Shown in pieces: positions 9,061 through 18,716 of a stretch of DNA of 64,000 bases. Position 1 is the first letter of the stretch, and every line of letters starts with the position of its first letter. A model generated the notes under the pieces. The model was not told the DNA's origin. It worked only from the letters and a program-made list of their open reading frames with translations, and did not search any database. The DNA comes from Dialister histaminiformans (GTDB lineage Bacteria; Bacillota; Negativicutes; Veillonellales; Dialisteraceae): contig NZ_FMXA01000003.1 in assembly GCF_900103425.1 (NCBI RefSeq), positions 186,001-250,000 of the forward strand. The letters are read 5' to 3'. A program made the translations under genes and the position numbers.

Positions 9061-10563
9061 TCAGAATCCTTCAAAATGATAAGCACTTTCTGTATCCTTC
9101 AGAATCTGTGCCATCAGGGTATGTGTCAGTTCTTCTGCCACCTGGAGACCGCCGGTGAGGGTCTTATCTTCAAAATTCTGAAGAATAGCCTGCGCCTGAA
9201 TCGGATTATCCTTATACACCGCCAGATACTGTTTCTCCATTTCGGCCTGTTCTTTAGCTACTTTGGCTTCATAGTCTGCGTAGGTCTTCTTTACTATAGG
9301 TGCATACTTGTTGTAATTGGTCATAGCCAGTACCTGCGGTTTTCTGTAAATCCAGCTGGCTGCCTTTTCATTCAGAGGGGTTTCTCCCGCATGATAGGCA
9401 TCCGGTACACTGGTGAGGCCCTGATAGAACGGCAGGAACAATCCCAGGTCGGCCATGCCGTATTCCATATAGTTGACTGATCCGATAGCTGCCGGCAGGT
9501 CCGGACGTACCGTCAGGATATGCACTTCTTCGCAGCGCATAACGGAAATCGGGCGATACGGTTCATTAGGATTTGCGTTAGCATACGGATCATGTTCAGT
9601 GCCGTTGTAGTGATCTCTTTCCAGAGCCTTCAAATCTTCCACTGACAGTTTTCTGGATGGAGTAATCAGCACCGGAGCTGCCGTAGTACCACTGTCAGCA
9701 ACTGTCGTAGTCATGGACGGATTAATCAGATGCTGCAGGCGCCATACTCTCGGGTAGTTATACGTTTCATCATTCTTTCGTTCTTCAAAGTAAGCCTTAT
9801 GGAAATCAAATGCCCCGTCTTTCGGATTATACAGGCCATTCTTTTCCGCAAAGGAAATTACGGTAGGAGAAGCCATGTAATTTTCCTTATCCGCAGGATC
9901 ATAAGTTCTGAGCCGGCCTTCGTTGGCAGAAACAAATACCTTGTCAGACGGCAACTTCATAGCCATCCACTGGTGTCCCCCTGCATTTTCCAGATACCAG
10001 ATGCCTTCCGTATCAATAAAGGCAGCGCCAAAACCTTCTCCGGAACCCATGGTTTCAATCATATGTCCTAACCGGGTTACCCCATCTTTAGCCGACTTCG
10101 CATAGGGAAGAACAGCGTCCAGCATTTCATTTTCTGTAATTCCTGTATCTTCCAGATAAGGGTCCACTTTCAGCATATTGTCGCTGGAATAAATGGTTTC
10201 CGTAGCACTTTCGCCAACCCCCAGTTCATTGAAACCGGCTTCACTGTACCCATACCCATCCTTTTCATTGCCAAGGTCCGGATTTCCCGTATAAGCCATA
10301 GCGGTCTGCGGCAGTGCCATCTTAAAAGTATCCCTGTCATAGGCTTTGAAATTTCCTGTCTGATTTGTCTTCTTCGGATGTACGATAAATTCCATATTTT
10401 CCGTACCATTGGAAGAATCCACCGCACGGGCTACCATCCAGGAACCATCCACACTGGCATCCTTACCTACCAGAATCGTAGTGCAGGCCATGGATACAGC
10501 CGGAATACAGAACATCATCGCTGAGAGCACGCAGGCTTTTAACATTTTCTTACGGATAGACAT
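9061..10563 (-). CDS. Secreted C69-family dipeptidase (Ntn hydrolase)
   Basis: The 500-residue protein begins with a typical signal peptide (MSIRKKMLKACV, then a hydrophobic stretch) ending AVSMA, directly followed by CTTILVGKDAS. In peptidase family C69 the Cys of this motif becomes the N-terminal nucleophile after processing, so here export and activation may be one cut. The remaining length and the DGSWMVAR and SVNYMEYGMADLG blocks fit the family. The Cys is not in a lipobox (SMAC), so a lipoprotein is unlikely. Start chosen at the ATG with AAGGAG 6 bases upstream rather than 12 codons earlier. It probably cleaves di- or short peptides outside the membrane. Preceded by a leader of about 240 bases. 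Confidence 0.88.
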   Translation of the reverse strand: MSIRKKMLKACVLSAMMFCIPAVSMACTTILVGKDASVDGSWMVARAVDSSNGTENMEFIVHPKKTNQTGNFKAYDRDTFKMALPQTAMAYTGNPDLGNEKDGYGYSEAGFNELGVGESATETIYSSDNMLKVDPYLEDTGITENEMLDAVLPYAKSAKDGVTRLGHMIETMGSGEGFGAAFIDTEGIWYLENAGGHQWMAMKLPSDKVFVSANEGRLRTYDPADKENYMASPTVISFAEKNGLYNPKDGAFDFHKAYFEERKNDETYNYPRVWRLQHLINPSMTTTVADSGTTAAPVLITPSRKLSVEDLKALERDHYNGTEHDPYANANPNEPYRPISVMRCEEVHILTVRPDLPAAIGSVNYMEYGMADLGLFLPFYQGLTSVPDAYHAGETPLNEKAASWIYRKPQVLAMTNYNKYAPIVKKTYADYEAKVAKEQAEMEKQYLAVYKDNPIQAQAILQNFEDKTLTGGLQVAEELTHTLMAQILKDTESAYHFEGF

Positions 10564-10955
10564 AACAATCTCCTTATCAGGGATAACCGAAAAGGGCATG
10601 GGTTAATCGGCAGGGAACGCCGGAGCCTTCTCCGTTAACTTTCTGAAATCTGACAGTACACTTTCCTGTATAACAGCAGGTATCGTACACATGCCTCACA
10701 TCAGTTTCCCACATAGAACGCCATTCCTGCCGGGTCAATTACAGGACTCACATTCTTCTTACTTCAAACAACCTTACCTCCACCCCTCCTTCTCCGGGAA
10801 AATTATAACTCTTTTAATACAAATAGTATAATAATATAAAATCTATATATCGTTTTTGTAAACCAATAATTAAAAAGAAGCCACTGCCAGATGTATATCA
10901 TTCTGGTGTGGTTTCTTTTTATTGATACACTATATTATAAATTATAAGAACTGGT
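10564..10955 (-). promoter_or_regulatory. Long structured leader region of the C69 peptidase gene
   Basis: The 390 bases hold an AT-rich stretch at about 10800-10860, where the minus strand offers several -10-like boxes, and then about 240 bases of leader without a gene. Near the start codon GTTAACGG (10639-10632) can pair with CCGATTAAC (10610-10602), enclosing GGAG/CTCC and GGC/GCC pairs. It matches no riboswitch class I recognise. The terminator of the next gene upstream is at 10872-10920. Confidence 0.4.
10872..10920 (-). terminator. Terminator of the PLD-helicase gene
   Basis: AAAAAGAAGCCAC pairs with GTGGTTTCTTTTT, with a second inner CCAGA/TCTGG pair. It stands 36 bases after the helicase stop codon on the minus strand. 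Confidence 0.85.
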
Positions 10956-13900
10956 TCAGATAACTCCGCTAGCCGCTGTTTCCCTAAGGTACTTAGCCGG
11001 AATTGGATGTCTGAGCTTATATATGATGCTCATAGGCTGACTCCCCTGCCAGCTGGCGATATCCGCTGCCCCAAGGAAAGTATATGGCATAGATCGTTTA
11101 TACGCATCTACTTTGGCACTCCGCACAAAGAGCAATACAATATTTCCCTTTTCCCGCTGATGTATATATCTCTGTCCAGTGGCTGACTCAGGCCGTATCT
11201 TATTCTGACTCTGCCAATGGAAAAGATTTTTATCTATCGCATAATCCTCATATAAAGTGGTCTGTGAAAATTCCTTCTCCGTCTTGTTTAATGTGATTAA
11301 AAGCACATCTGTCCCTGCGGTAACTACGTCGCTGTTCCCACTGGTCAGGTACCTTACTCCTTCTCTGACACTTCCCGGCTTGCCATATCCAAGTGCAGCT
11401 AAAATCTGATTTCGTGTATACGTGGAATATACATCCAGCGCACAAGTATATGGTAGATTTTCCTGCATAGGAATAACATCTACTCTACCGTACTGCATCT
11501 CCAGCACCTCATTCACTTCTTCTGCCAGAGGCTTGATTTCAGAGAGGCGTGTCAAGGCATCCCAGGGGGATTTCATTCCTGCCTGGTCGTAATCCTGCAT
11601 CCAAAGGGTGTATTGCCACATCCTTATATATTGCTTTTGTACTGCGGATATAGGAACGGGTCCATGTACCAGACTCTGCTGTATGAATCGTATCCACTTA
11701 GGTGAATCCATGGAAATAATCTTAGGCATCGCTTTGGCCACTATTTTTTCCATGCCCTCCTCATCGGAAAAAGGAGGGATAATCCCTGCATCTATGCAAA
11801 GGCGGGTAAATGTCCGTTTTCCATTATAGAAAACTTCCGGTTCAATCCCAGCCGCTTTAAAAAACTCCTGTACATGCGGTACCCGCCGGTCTGATGCACA
11901 ATATAATTCCTGTACAAGTTCCTTATAGAAATCACTGTTCCTCAATCGTTTCCGGATATTATCCAGTATGTTTTTTTCCGCAATTTCTTCCAACTGTATT
12001 GAACAGCCTTTAGGAACGTGCGGGAATTTATTTTTTATTTCCTTAGAAATCTGCACGTGCCTTTTACCAAGAAGTGAAGAAAAACGGGATGCAAAATCAT
12101 ATTTGGTATTAGCCTGCGCCACAAAATCCAGAACGGTAAGACAGTCTTTCCCTTTAGATAATCGGAGACCTCTCCCCAACTGCTGAAGGAATACAGTCAT
12201 ACTGTTGGTTGGTCGCAAAAACAGGACCGTATTCACTTCTGGAATATCCACGCCTTCATTGAATAAATCCACTACAAAAAGACATTTTAACTCCCCACTG
12301 GCCAGCTGGGTGCAAGCAGAATCTCGTTCTTCCTTTTTAGAATCCGCATCCAACGCCATGGACGGGATATTATGCTTCTCGAAATACTCGGCCATAAAAT
12401 GAGCATGTTTCTTAGATACGCAGAAGCCTAAGGCCTTCACATCACGGATATCGGCTGTATATCTGTCTAATGCACCGAGTATCTGCCCGGCTCGTTTATC
12501 TGCCGTATAGTGATCCAACGCATAAATTCTGGTCAACTCTTCGTTATCATAGTGACCATTAGTCCATTTCACATGGGTTAAGTCAATAGCATCAGTCACT
12601 CCAAAGTAATGAAATGGGCAAAGAAGCCGCTTTTCAATCGCATCAGGCAGTCGAATCTCTGCTGCCAGGTGGCCATCAAAATATTTCAAGATACTCTTTC
12701 CATCCATACGTTCCGGTGTAGCGGTGAGTCCAAGTAAAATCTTAGGCTTAAAATACGACAGAAGTTTCTGGTAAGAAGCTGCTGCCGCATGATGGAATTC
12801 GTCCACAATAACCATGTCATAATAGGCTGGATTCATCTTTTCCCAAAGTTTAAGACTGTTCAATGTCTGCACAGAAATAAAGAGATGTTCTGTCCGCTTT
12901 GCCTTATATTCACCTACTGCCAGATTCCCAAACTGAGGGTTCTTTAGTGCCTGACGAAAACACTGTATGCTCTGTTCCAAGATTTCCTTTCGGTGGGCAA
13001 CAAAAAGAAGCCTGGCTGTCTTTCCCTCCTTTTTCTGCCGTTCACAGAACGACCGATAATCAAAGGCAGAAATTGCAGTTTTTCCTGTACCGGTAGCTGC
13101 TACTACCAGATTTTTCCAATGGTTCCTGTCAATCCGTTCCGCCCATAAAGCATCCAAAATTGCCTGCTGATATGTATAAGGTTTGATTTCGAAATAATAG
13201 CGCCCCTGACTTCCCGTCTTGCCACGATTTCTTACCGCATCAATTTCTGCTTCCAGAGCCTCTATATCCTCTGTATGAACCGTATTAAACCCAGGAGAAT
13301 GCCAGTATCCTTCAAAGGAGGCTTCCATTTTCCGCATAACTTCCGGCATATCCTGTTTGGCAATTTTCATATTCCATTCCAATCCATCCGCAATGGCTGC
13401 ATGAGACAAATTAGACGACCCCACATAGGCCGTAGAAAATCCACTATTCCGATGGAACATATAGGCTTTAGCATGAAGCCGGGTCCGATCCGTATCATGA
13501 GACATACGGACTTCGGTATTAGGCAATTCAGTCAACACCTTTACAGCCTTGGCATCGGTAGCCCCCATATAAGTGGTAGTGATGACACGGAGCTGGCCCC
13601 CTCGTTCCGTAAAGCGCCGCAAATCAGGAAGTATCATAGTGAGCCCGGAAAACTTAATGAACGAGACAAGGAAATCTATTCGGTCAGAAGATAATATTTC
13701 CCGACTCAGTTCCGATGCCATAGAAGCTTCCGCCTTATCATTGGTAAAAAGGAATGACCTGGTCAACGGAGTCTCTGGGCGTACCCATTCCTGTTCCTTA
13801 ATCTTATTCCGTCGATGTTCCAATGAGGTAAGCAGAAAGTTCTCTTTTACCACTTCTTCTTTCCCTTGCAGAACATCGGCCTGTTGGACCAATTCCTGAA

Positions 13901-14156
13901 TCAGCCGGTTGATAACCGATACTTCTCTCTGCTTGGACTCTTTTCCCGTTCTGTCCTCATCTGCAATATCCTTCAATGTCAGTCTGACCAGTTTTTCTAA
14001 ATATTTTGCTAAATAGGGTACTGCCTCATGACTGTCCAAATCTTCAAAATTCGCCCATATGGTTTTATCGGCCAGTGCCTTTTTTATCTTTTCCTCTAAG
14101 GATTGAGAGACTACTTCCTCATAAATCCCATCCGGTAAATGCTGTATATCCGACAT
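10956..14156 (-). CDS. PLD nuclease-SF2 helicase-DUF3427 protein
   Basis: The 1066 residues contain a phospholipase-D-type domain (about 130-290, HAK at 228-230 followed by GSSN) and an SF2 DEAD/DEAH helicase core (about 320-690). The core shows ATGTGKT at 354-360, DEFHH at 452-456, LTATPERMDG and QLGRGLR. The C-terminal region of about 280 residues (DKNLFHWQSQN ... HQREKGNIVLLFVR ... FLGAADI) fits DUF3427. Such proteins are believed to act on nucleic acids, often near defence genes or in defence islands; antiviral or repair function here is inference because its neighbours are ordinary. AGGAGG lies 10 bases before the ATG. It forms its own unit, ending at the terminator at 10872-10920. By eye the gene is richer in A+T than most of the window. 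Confidence 0.88.
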   Translation of the reverse strand: MSDIQHLPDGIYEEVVSQSLEEKIKKALADKTIWANFEDLDSHEAVPYLAKYLEKLVRLTLKDIADEDRTGKESKQREVSVINRLIQELVQQADVLQGKEEVVKENFLLTSLEHRRNKIKEQEWVRPETPLTRSFLFTNDKAEASMASELSREILSSDRIDFLVSFIKFSGLTMILPDLRRFTERGGQLRVITTTYMGATDAKAVKVLTELPNTEVRMSHDTDRTRLHAKAYMFHRNSGFSTAYVGSSNLSHAAIADGLEWNMKIAKQDMPEVMRKMEASFEGYWHSPGFNTVHTEDIEALEAEIDAVRNRGKTGSQGRYYFEIKPYTYQQAILDALWAERIDRNHWKNLVVAATGTGKTAISAFDYRSFCERQKKEGKTARLLFVAHRKEILEQSIQCFRQALKNPQFGNLAVGEYKAKRTEHLFISVQTLNSLKLWEKMNPAYYDMVIVDEFHHAAAASYQKLLSYFKPKILLGLTATPERMDGKSILKYFDGHLAAEIRLPDAIEKRLLCPFHYFGVTDAIDLTHVKWTNGHYDNEELTRIYALDHYTADKRAGQILGALDRYTADIRDVKALGFCVSKKHAHFMAEYFEKHNIPSMALDADSKKEERDSACTQLASGELKCLFVVDLFNEGVDIPEVNTVLFLRPTNSMTVFLQQLGRGLRLSKGKDCLTVLDFVAQANTKYDFASRFSSLLGKRHVQISKEIKNKFPHVPKGCSIQLEEIAEKNILDNIRKRLRNSDFYKELVQELYCASDRRVPHVQEFFKAAGIEPEVFYNGKRTFTRLCIDAGIIPPFSDEEGMEKIVAKAMPKIISMDSPKWIRFIQQSLVHGPVPISAVQKQYIRMWQYTLWMQDYDQAGMKSPWDALTRLSEIKPLAEEVNEVLEMQYGRVDVIPMQENLPYTCALDVYSTYTRNQILAALGYGKPGSVREGVRYLTSGNSDVVTAGTDVLLITLNKTEKEFSQTTLYEDYAIDKNLFHWQSQNKIRPESATGQRYIHQREKGNIVLLFVRSAKVDAYKRSMPYTFLGAADIASWQGSQPMSIIYKLRHPIPAKYLRETAASGVI

Positions 14157-14265
14157 AATCGTGATTCCTCCTGCATATTATATCCATTATAGCAGCCCCA
14201 TGGGGAGAAAAATTAAACACTGTGTTCTCCATGCTATACTGAATATATATTTCAGGAGGTGGCTT

Positions 14266-14787
14266 ATGGATTTTGAACAGGTTCTGTCTTTGCGGCGTTC
14301 TGTTCGCCAGTTTCAGAATAAGGAGATTCCGGAGACTCTGATTAATAAGATGGTGCGTGCCGGAGAGTGTTCGCCTGTCGGCAAGGCGGATTTCTCGCAT
14401 TATGCCATAGCGGTTATCACGGATTCTGACATTCTTTCTTCGCTGGCTGCAGAAGATGAGAAAATCACCGGGCGGGGAAATCCTGTATTTGATGCGCCTC
14501 TGGTATTCCTGATTATGTCCAGAGATGGCGCATTAGATGATTCGATAAAGCTTAATGCAGGAATTATTGCGGAAAATATTCATCTGGAGGCTACCAATCT
14601 GGGACTGGCTTCGGTCTGTGTATACAGTTTTATCCGCAACCTGAAAAACCGGAAAGAAGATAGTTCATGGTTACCCCGCATGGATCTTCCGAAAGGATAT
14701 CATCCAGAATTTGCTGTAGCCGTGGGGTATCCGGCAACAGAAATTAAAGAGCGTCCATGCCGCGCCCGGATACCGGTTTTCCGCTGA
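14266..14787 (+). CDS. Nitroreductase-family flavoprotein
   Basis: The 173-residue protein begins MDFEQVLSLRRSVRQF, the FMN-contacting start of the nitroreductase fold. It continues with the usual NLGLASVCVYSF and AVAVGYP blocks. Family members reduce nitro compounds, quinones or flavins with NAD(P)H; the substrate here is unknown. Start set at the ATG preceded by AGGAGG (14254-14259), not at an earlier in-frame codon that would overlap the divergent helicase promoter. A TATACT box lies at 14235-14240. The DUF523 gene follows after 11 bases, so the two are probably cotranscribed. Confidence 0.85.
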   Translation: MDFEQVLSLRRSVRQFQNKEIPETLINKMVRAGECSPVGKADFSHYAIAVITDSDILSSLAAEDEKITGRGNPVFDAPLVFLIMSRDGALDDSIKLNAGIIAENIHLEATNLGLASVCVYSFIRNLKNRKEDSSWLPRMDLPKGYHPEFAVAVGYPATEIKERPCRARIPVFR

Positions 14788-14798
14788 AGGAGGAGCTC

Positions 14799-15242
14799 AT
14801 GAAACCATGTACTGTACTGGTCAGCGCCTGTCTCCTGGGACACAACGTAAAATATAATGGCGGAAACAACGACAATTCCGCCGTCCACGCTTTTCTTCGG
14901 GATAAACAGGTCATCCCCGTATGCCCGGAAGTCCTTTCCGGCATGCCGGTTCCCCGACCTCCGGTGGAACTCTGTAAAGGGCGGGTCATCAACGAAAAGG
15001 GGATGGATCTTACCGCCATTTATCAGAAGGGCGTGGACCGGGTGATTCAGCAGCTTAGGGGAAAATCTGTAGACCTGGCTGTACTCAAGGCTAAAAGTCC
15101 CACCTGCGGAAACCGGGAAATCTACGATGGAACCTTTTCCCATCACCTCGTTCCCGGGCAGGGACTCCTGGCCGCAGCCCTCACGAAACTTGGCATCCCG
15201 GTGCTGAACGAAAAGGATGTAGAGTCTCTCATGAATCGCTGA
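14799..15242 (+). CDS. DUF523-family protein
   Basis: The 147-residue protein matches the DUF523 pattern throughout: VSACLLGHNVKYNGGNN near the N-terminus, PVCPEVLSGMPVPRPP, then KAKSPTCG and GLLAAAL. The conserved cysteines in SACLLG, VCPE and SPTCG suggest metal binding, but I know of no proven reaction. AAGGAGG is 4-5 bases before the ATG. Second gene after the nitroreductase, ended by a long palindromic terminator. Confidence 0.85.
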   Translation: MKPCTVLVSACLLGHNVKYNGGNNDNSAVHAFLRDKQVIPVCPEVLSGMPVPRPPVELCKGRVINEKGMDLTAIYQKGVDRVIQQLRGKSVDLAVLKAKSPTCGNREIYDGTFSHHLVPGQGLLAAALTKLGIPVLNEKDVESLMNR

Positions 15243-15252
15243 TATATCTGAC

Positions 15253-15305
15253 ATGACAAAAGCTCCATTTTTCCGAATTTTCCGGAAAAATGGAGTTTTT
15301 TGTCA
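15253..15305. terminator. Bidirectional terminator between DUF523 and copA
   Basis: A near-perfect inverted repeat: ATGACAAAA and CTCCATTTTTCCG on the left are mirrored by CGGAAAAATGGAG and TTTTTTGTCAT on the right. It serves convergent genes. Confidence 0.9.
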
Positions 15306-15324
15306 TGCTTATATTCCGTTCTTC

Positions 15325-15537
15325 TTATTTTTCAATGCCAAGGAATTTATAATCTTTTCCTTCTACTGCCGCCTGAATGTCCTTATCGGCTACGGCGTGG
15401 GAGAGAGTCAGCACCGCTTCTCCTTTTTCGTGAGATACTTCAGCCTGTTCCACTCCGTCCAGTGCTTCCAGTGCTTTCTTTACTGTGGCTTCACAATGAC
15501 CACACATCATTCCTTCAATTTTTACTGTTTCTTTCAT
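15325..15537 (-). CDS. Internal in-frame CopZ-like copper chaperone within copA
   Basis: The last 70 codons of copA form a complete heavy-metal-associated domain ([20 protein letters not shown]...) of the exact size of free CopZ chaperones. Directly before its Met codon the DNA reads AAGGAGG followed by 8 bases and ATG, as good a start site as that of any stand-alone gene nearby. I infer that a separate soluble CopZ may be made from the same mRNA in addition to the long ATPase. The long form is unquestionably open through this point; the short product is unproven. Confidence 0.55.
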   Translation of the reverse strand: MKETVKIEGMMCGHCEATVKKALEALDGVEQAEVSHEKGEAVLTLSHAVADKDIQAAVEGKDYKFLGIEK

Positions 15538-18099
15538 TTTGTTTTCCTCCTTATCAGGGATTGTCCCTTTATAAACATATCCAGCCTGGGTAATGGCTTC
15601 TTCTATTGATTTTTCCTCCACATTTCTGTGGCAGATAATCTGCACTTCTCCCCGGGCATGATCGGCATGCGCCTCCTTAATCCCGGAAATCTTTTCCAAT
15701 GCCCCCTTCACCCGGTTTTCACAATGACCGCACATCATACCATCCACCTGGATGGTCATTCGCCTTTCTTCCGGCGTTTCGACTGTCTTTTCCCGGGCTG
15801 CCCGATGACGCAACGGTTTATCATGCCTGGAATTATGAACATCCGTCCAGTTCAGCCGCAGCGCATTCAGGCACACGGTGACGCTGGAAATGGACATAGC
15901 CGCTGCTCCCCACATAGGATTCATGTGGATTCCCGGATACAGCCCAGCCGCCATGGGGATAAGCAGTACATTGTACGCAAAAGCCCAGAAAAGATTTTCG
16001 TAGATATTTTTCAGCGTCTTCCGGCTGAGGCGTACGGCGGCTGACACATCAGTGAGCCGGGAATTCATAAGAACGATATCCGCCGAATCTACTGCCACAT
16101 CAGTACCGGTACCGATGGCAATACCTGTATCTGCCCGGACCAGTGCCGGCGCATCATTGATACCATCGCCCACCATGGCCGTGCGTCCTCGTTTCTGCAG
16201 ATTCCGGATTGTCGCTTCTTTCCCATCGGGAAGTACTCCGGCAATGACGGAATCCACACCGGCCATTTTTGCAATGGCACGAGCGGTCTTCTCGTTGTCG
16301 CCAGTGAGCATGATGGTTTCAATTCCCATGTTCCGAAGTTCCTGAATCGCCTGAGCGGAATCGGACTTGATTACGTCAGCCGCCCCGAGCATGCCCAGAT
16401 ATTCATCATCCCTTACAAAGAGAAGGGGTGTCTTTCCTTCCTCTGCCAGTCGTTCTGCCTCTTTCCGAACGGTGTCAGAAATAGAGATGCGGGAAGAAAT
16501 GAAAGACAGGGACCCACCCATAAGAGCATGACCTTCCACGGTGCCGGAAATCCCATGTCCCGGAAGATTTCTGAATCCGGTAATTTCCCGTTTCAAAAGG
16601 CCCAGGGCTTCCGCCTTCTCCGTCACCGCTCTGGCCAACGGATGTTCCGACGGGCTTTCCAGAGCATACGCCAGGGAAAGAAATTCTTTCTCTGACAGAC
16701 CGGCGGCCGGAAGGATATCCGTAATCTGCGGTTTTCCCTCGGTAATGGTACCGGTCTTATCCAATGCCACAATCTGTATTTTCCCCGCATTTTCCAGTGC
16801 TTCGCTGGTTTTGAAGAGAATGCCGTTTCTGGCTCCCACCCCATTGCCCACCATGATGGCCACTGGAGTAGCTAGCCCCAGGGCACATGGACAGGAAATA
16901 ACCAGAACGCTGATGCCATAAGTCAGAGCTTCTGCCAGACTGGCGCCCAGCATGAGCCACACGATGGTAACTACGACAGCGATGCCAATGACCGCCGGCA
17001 CAAATACAGCAGATACCTTATCGGCAATGCGGGCAATCGGCGCTTTGGTAGCCGCCGCATCGCTGACCATGCGGATAATCTGGGCGAATCCGGTGTCTTC
17101 CCCTACTCTGAGGGCTTTTACCCGGATAAATCCGGAGGTATTGTGGGTAGCTGCACTGACCTTATCCCCTTCGCCTTTATCTACCGGTACGGATTCTCCG
17201 GTAAGTGCCGATTCATCCACCGAGGTTTCTCCGGAAAGGATAATGCCATCCGCAGGGATGGATTCCCCGGGGCGTACGGCCAGAATATCCCCCGGCTGCA
17301 CTTCGTCGGCGGCAATGGTGACTTCTTTACCGTCTCTTTCCACCACCGCGGTTTTCGGTGCAATTTTCATGAGCTGTTTCAGCGCATCGGTAGTCCTTCC
17401 TTTGGACATGGATTCCAGCATCTTCCCCACCGTAATCAGGGCCGGAATCATGGCAGCCGATTCAAAATACAGCTGATTCCTATACAGGTCCTCCACCAGG
17501 GAAACCGGAGCGCCCTGCGAAACCGCCACAGTTATTTTAAATAATACTGTCAGCGACCAGAGAAAGGATATACCGGATCCCAACGCCACCAGAGTGTCCA
17601 TATTAGGCGCTCCCATAAGAAAGGAACGGGTTCCGGAGGCAAAGAATGCATGATTAATCTGCATCACTATGAGGGCCAGCAGCATCTGCAGAACCGCAAG
17701 CCCCGCATAATTTCCATCAAGGAAATCAGGAAGCGGCATGCCCAGCATATTATGTCCCATGGTTATGGACATAAGGAGCAGAAGAAAAATAATGGACAGC
17801 AACAGCCGGCGTTTCAGTTTCGGAGTTTCCCTGTCCTTTAATGCCTCTTCTCCGGCGCGAAGCTGAGCTGCCGCTCCGCTTTTTTTCTCTGCCTCCAGCG
17901 GGCGGGCCCCATACCCTGCTTTTTCCACCGCCTCCTCTATAGCTTCATCTGACGCATTTCCCTCCACTCCCATGGAATTGGTGAGAAGGGATACCGCTAC
18001 CGATTTTACTCCCGGTACCGCCGATACCGCCTTTTCCACATGCGCCTGGCAGGCAGAGCAGGTCATGCCCGTTACTATATATTTTTTCAAATAAATCAC
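15325..18099 (-). CDS. copA: Copper-exporting P1B-type ATPase with extra C-terminal metal-binding domains
   Basis: The 924-residue membrane pump has an N-terminal HMA domain (C14-SA-C17) and about eight membrane segments. It carries TGES at 300-303, CPC at 403-405, the phosphorylated Asp in DKTGT (447-451), SEHPLARA and GDGINDAP. The late YN and MSISS residues are typical of Cu(I) transport. It drives Cu(I) out of the cytosol with ATP. Unusually, two more HMA domains, each with GMMCGHC, are added after the last membrane segment (about 780 onward). The last has its own ribosome-binding site. The gene lies 28 bp after csoR and is expected to be induced by copper through the operator at 18471-18499. 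Confidence 0.93.
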   Translation of the reverse strand: MIYLKKYIVTGMTCSACQAHVEKAVSAVPGVKSVAVSLLTNSMGVEGNASDEAIEEAVEKAGYGARPLEAEKKSGAAAQLRAGEEALKDRETPKLKRRLLLSIIFLLLLMSITMGHNMLGMPLPDFLDGNYAGLAVLQMLLALIVMQINHAFFASGTRSFLMGAPNMDTLVALGSGISFLWSLTVLFKITVAVSQGAPVSLVEDLYRNQLYFESAAMIPALITVGKMLESMSKGRTTDALKQLMKIAPKTAVVERDGKEVTIAADEVQPGDILAVRPGESIPADGIILSGETSVDESALTGESVPVDKGEGDKVSAATHNTSGFIRVKALRVGEDTGFAQIIRMVSDAAATKAPIARIADKVSAVFVPAVIGIAVVVTIVWLMLGASLAEALTYGISVLVISCPCALGLATPVAIMVGNGVGARNGILFKTSEALENAGKIQIVALDKTGTITEGKPQITDILPAAGLSEKEFLSLAYALESPSEHPLARAVTEKAEALGLLKREITGFRNLPGHGISGTVEGHALMGGSLSFISSRISISDTVRKEAERLAEEGKTPLLFVRDDEYLGMLGAADVIKSDSAQAIQELRNMGIETIMLTGDNEKTARAIAKMAGVDSVIAGVLPDGKEATIRNLQKRGRTAMVGDGINDAPALVRADTGIAIGTGTDVAVDSADIVLMNSRLTDVSAAVRLSRKTLKNIYENLFWAFAYNVLLIPMAAGLYPGIHMNPMWGAAAMSISSVTVCLNALRLNWTDVHNSRHDKPLRHRAAREKTVETPEERRMTIQVDGMMCGHCENRVKGALEKISGIKEAHADHARGEVQIICHRNVEEKSIEEAITQAGYVYKGTIPDKEENKMKETVKIEGMMCGHCEATVKKALEALDGVEQAEVSHEKGEAVLTLSHAVADKDIQAAVEGKDYKFLGIEK

Positions 18100-18127
18100 C
18101 TTCTTATCATTACTGCAACTGCTTCGG

Positions 18128-18454
18128 TTATTTCATCAGCTTCTGCAGCATATTACAGAGTTCGTCCACCTTACCTTCGCCGCCTTCACGGATTTCCTCG
18201 GTCACGCAGCCCCGGATATGGGCTTCCAGAAGCTGTCGGTTAAAGCTGTGAATAGCGCAGGCAGCCGCTGAAGACTGCATAAGGATATCCGGGCAGTATG
18301 CATCATTCTCTACCATTTTTTCCAATCCTCTTATCTGGCCTTCTATGCGGCGAAGCCGGGAAAGAAGCCGTTTCTTTTCTTCGTCGTTCCGCCAGGTATG
18401 CCGCTTACAGCAATTTTCATCCGTATGATTTATATTTTCCTTCTTTTTGTCCAT
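18128..18454 (-). CDS. csoR: Copper-sensing repressor, CsoR family
   Basis: The 108-residue helical protein has the CsoR Cu(I) site: C54 in DAYCPDIL, H79 and C83 in EAHIRGC. It also has the leading [15 protein letters not shown] helix. CsoR tetramers bind a GC-flanked palindrome and release it when Cu(I) binds. The matching operator lies on its own promoter, and copA follows, so this is an autoregulated copper-efflux operon. AGGAGG is 8 bases before the ATG. Confidence 0.93.
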   Translation of the reverse strand: MDKKKENINHTDENCCKRHTWRNDEEKKRLLSRLRRIEGQIRGLEKMVENDAYCPDILMQSSAAACAIHSFNRQLLEAHIRGCVTEEIREGGEGKVDELCNMLQKLMK

Positions 18455-18470
18455 AAAGCATCCTCCTGTG

Positions 18471-18503
18471 CATAATATACCCCCATAGGGTATATTATGT
18501 CAA
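18471..18503 (-). promoter_or_regulatory. csoR-copA promoter with overlapping CsoR operator
   Basis: On the minus strand TTGACA (18503-18498) and TATATT (18479-18474) are 18 bases apart. A perfect inverted repeat with 12-base arms (CATAATATACCC, 18471-18482; mirrored at 18488-18499) and 5-base spacer covers the spacer and -10. The TACCC...GGGTA core is the known CsoR operator form, so bound repressor would block RNA polymerase. Confidence 0.88.
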
Positions 18504-18563
18504 TAATCCCCATCTGATACTGCCAGGCTGTCTTCTGTTCCTTACATTTTTGTGTATTCACTT

Positions 18564-18575
18564 ATTTGATCAAAT
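18564..18575. repeat. Palindrome ATTTGATCAAAT upstream of aspA
   Basis: A perfect 12-base palindrome 46 bases before the aspA -35 box. It resembles, but lacks the central spacer of, Crp/Fnr-type sites. A regulator site is possible but unproven. Confidence 0.3.
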
Positions 18576-18620
18576 TTGCACTTCTTAAAAGAGTGTATCC
18601 TTAAAACATATGCATTGACG

Positions 18621-18649
18621 TTGATAGTTATACTTAAATGTGGTATTAT
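18621..18649 (+). promoter_or_regulatory. Predicted aspA promoter
   Basis: TTGATA (18621-18626) and TATTAT (18644-18649) are separated by 17 bases, about 68 bases before the start codon. Confidence 0.6.
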
Positions 18650-18716
18650 ACCTACAAGATTAATTGATTAAGCATACATTTATTAAATTATATGTATTTT
18701 CACAAAGGAGATTACA

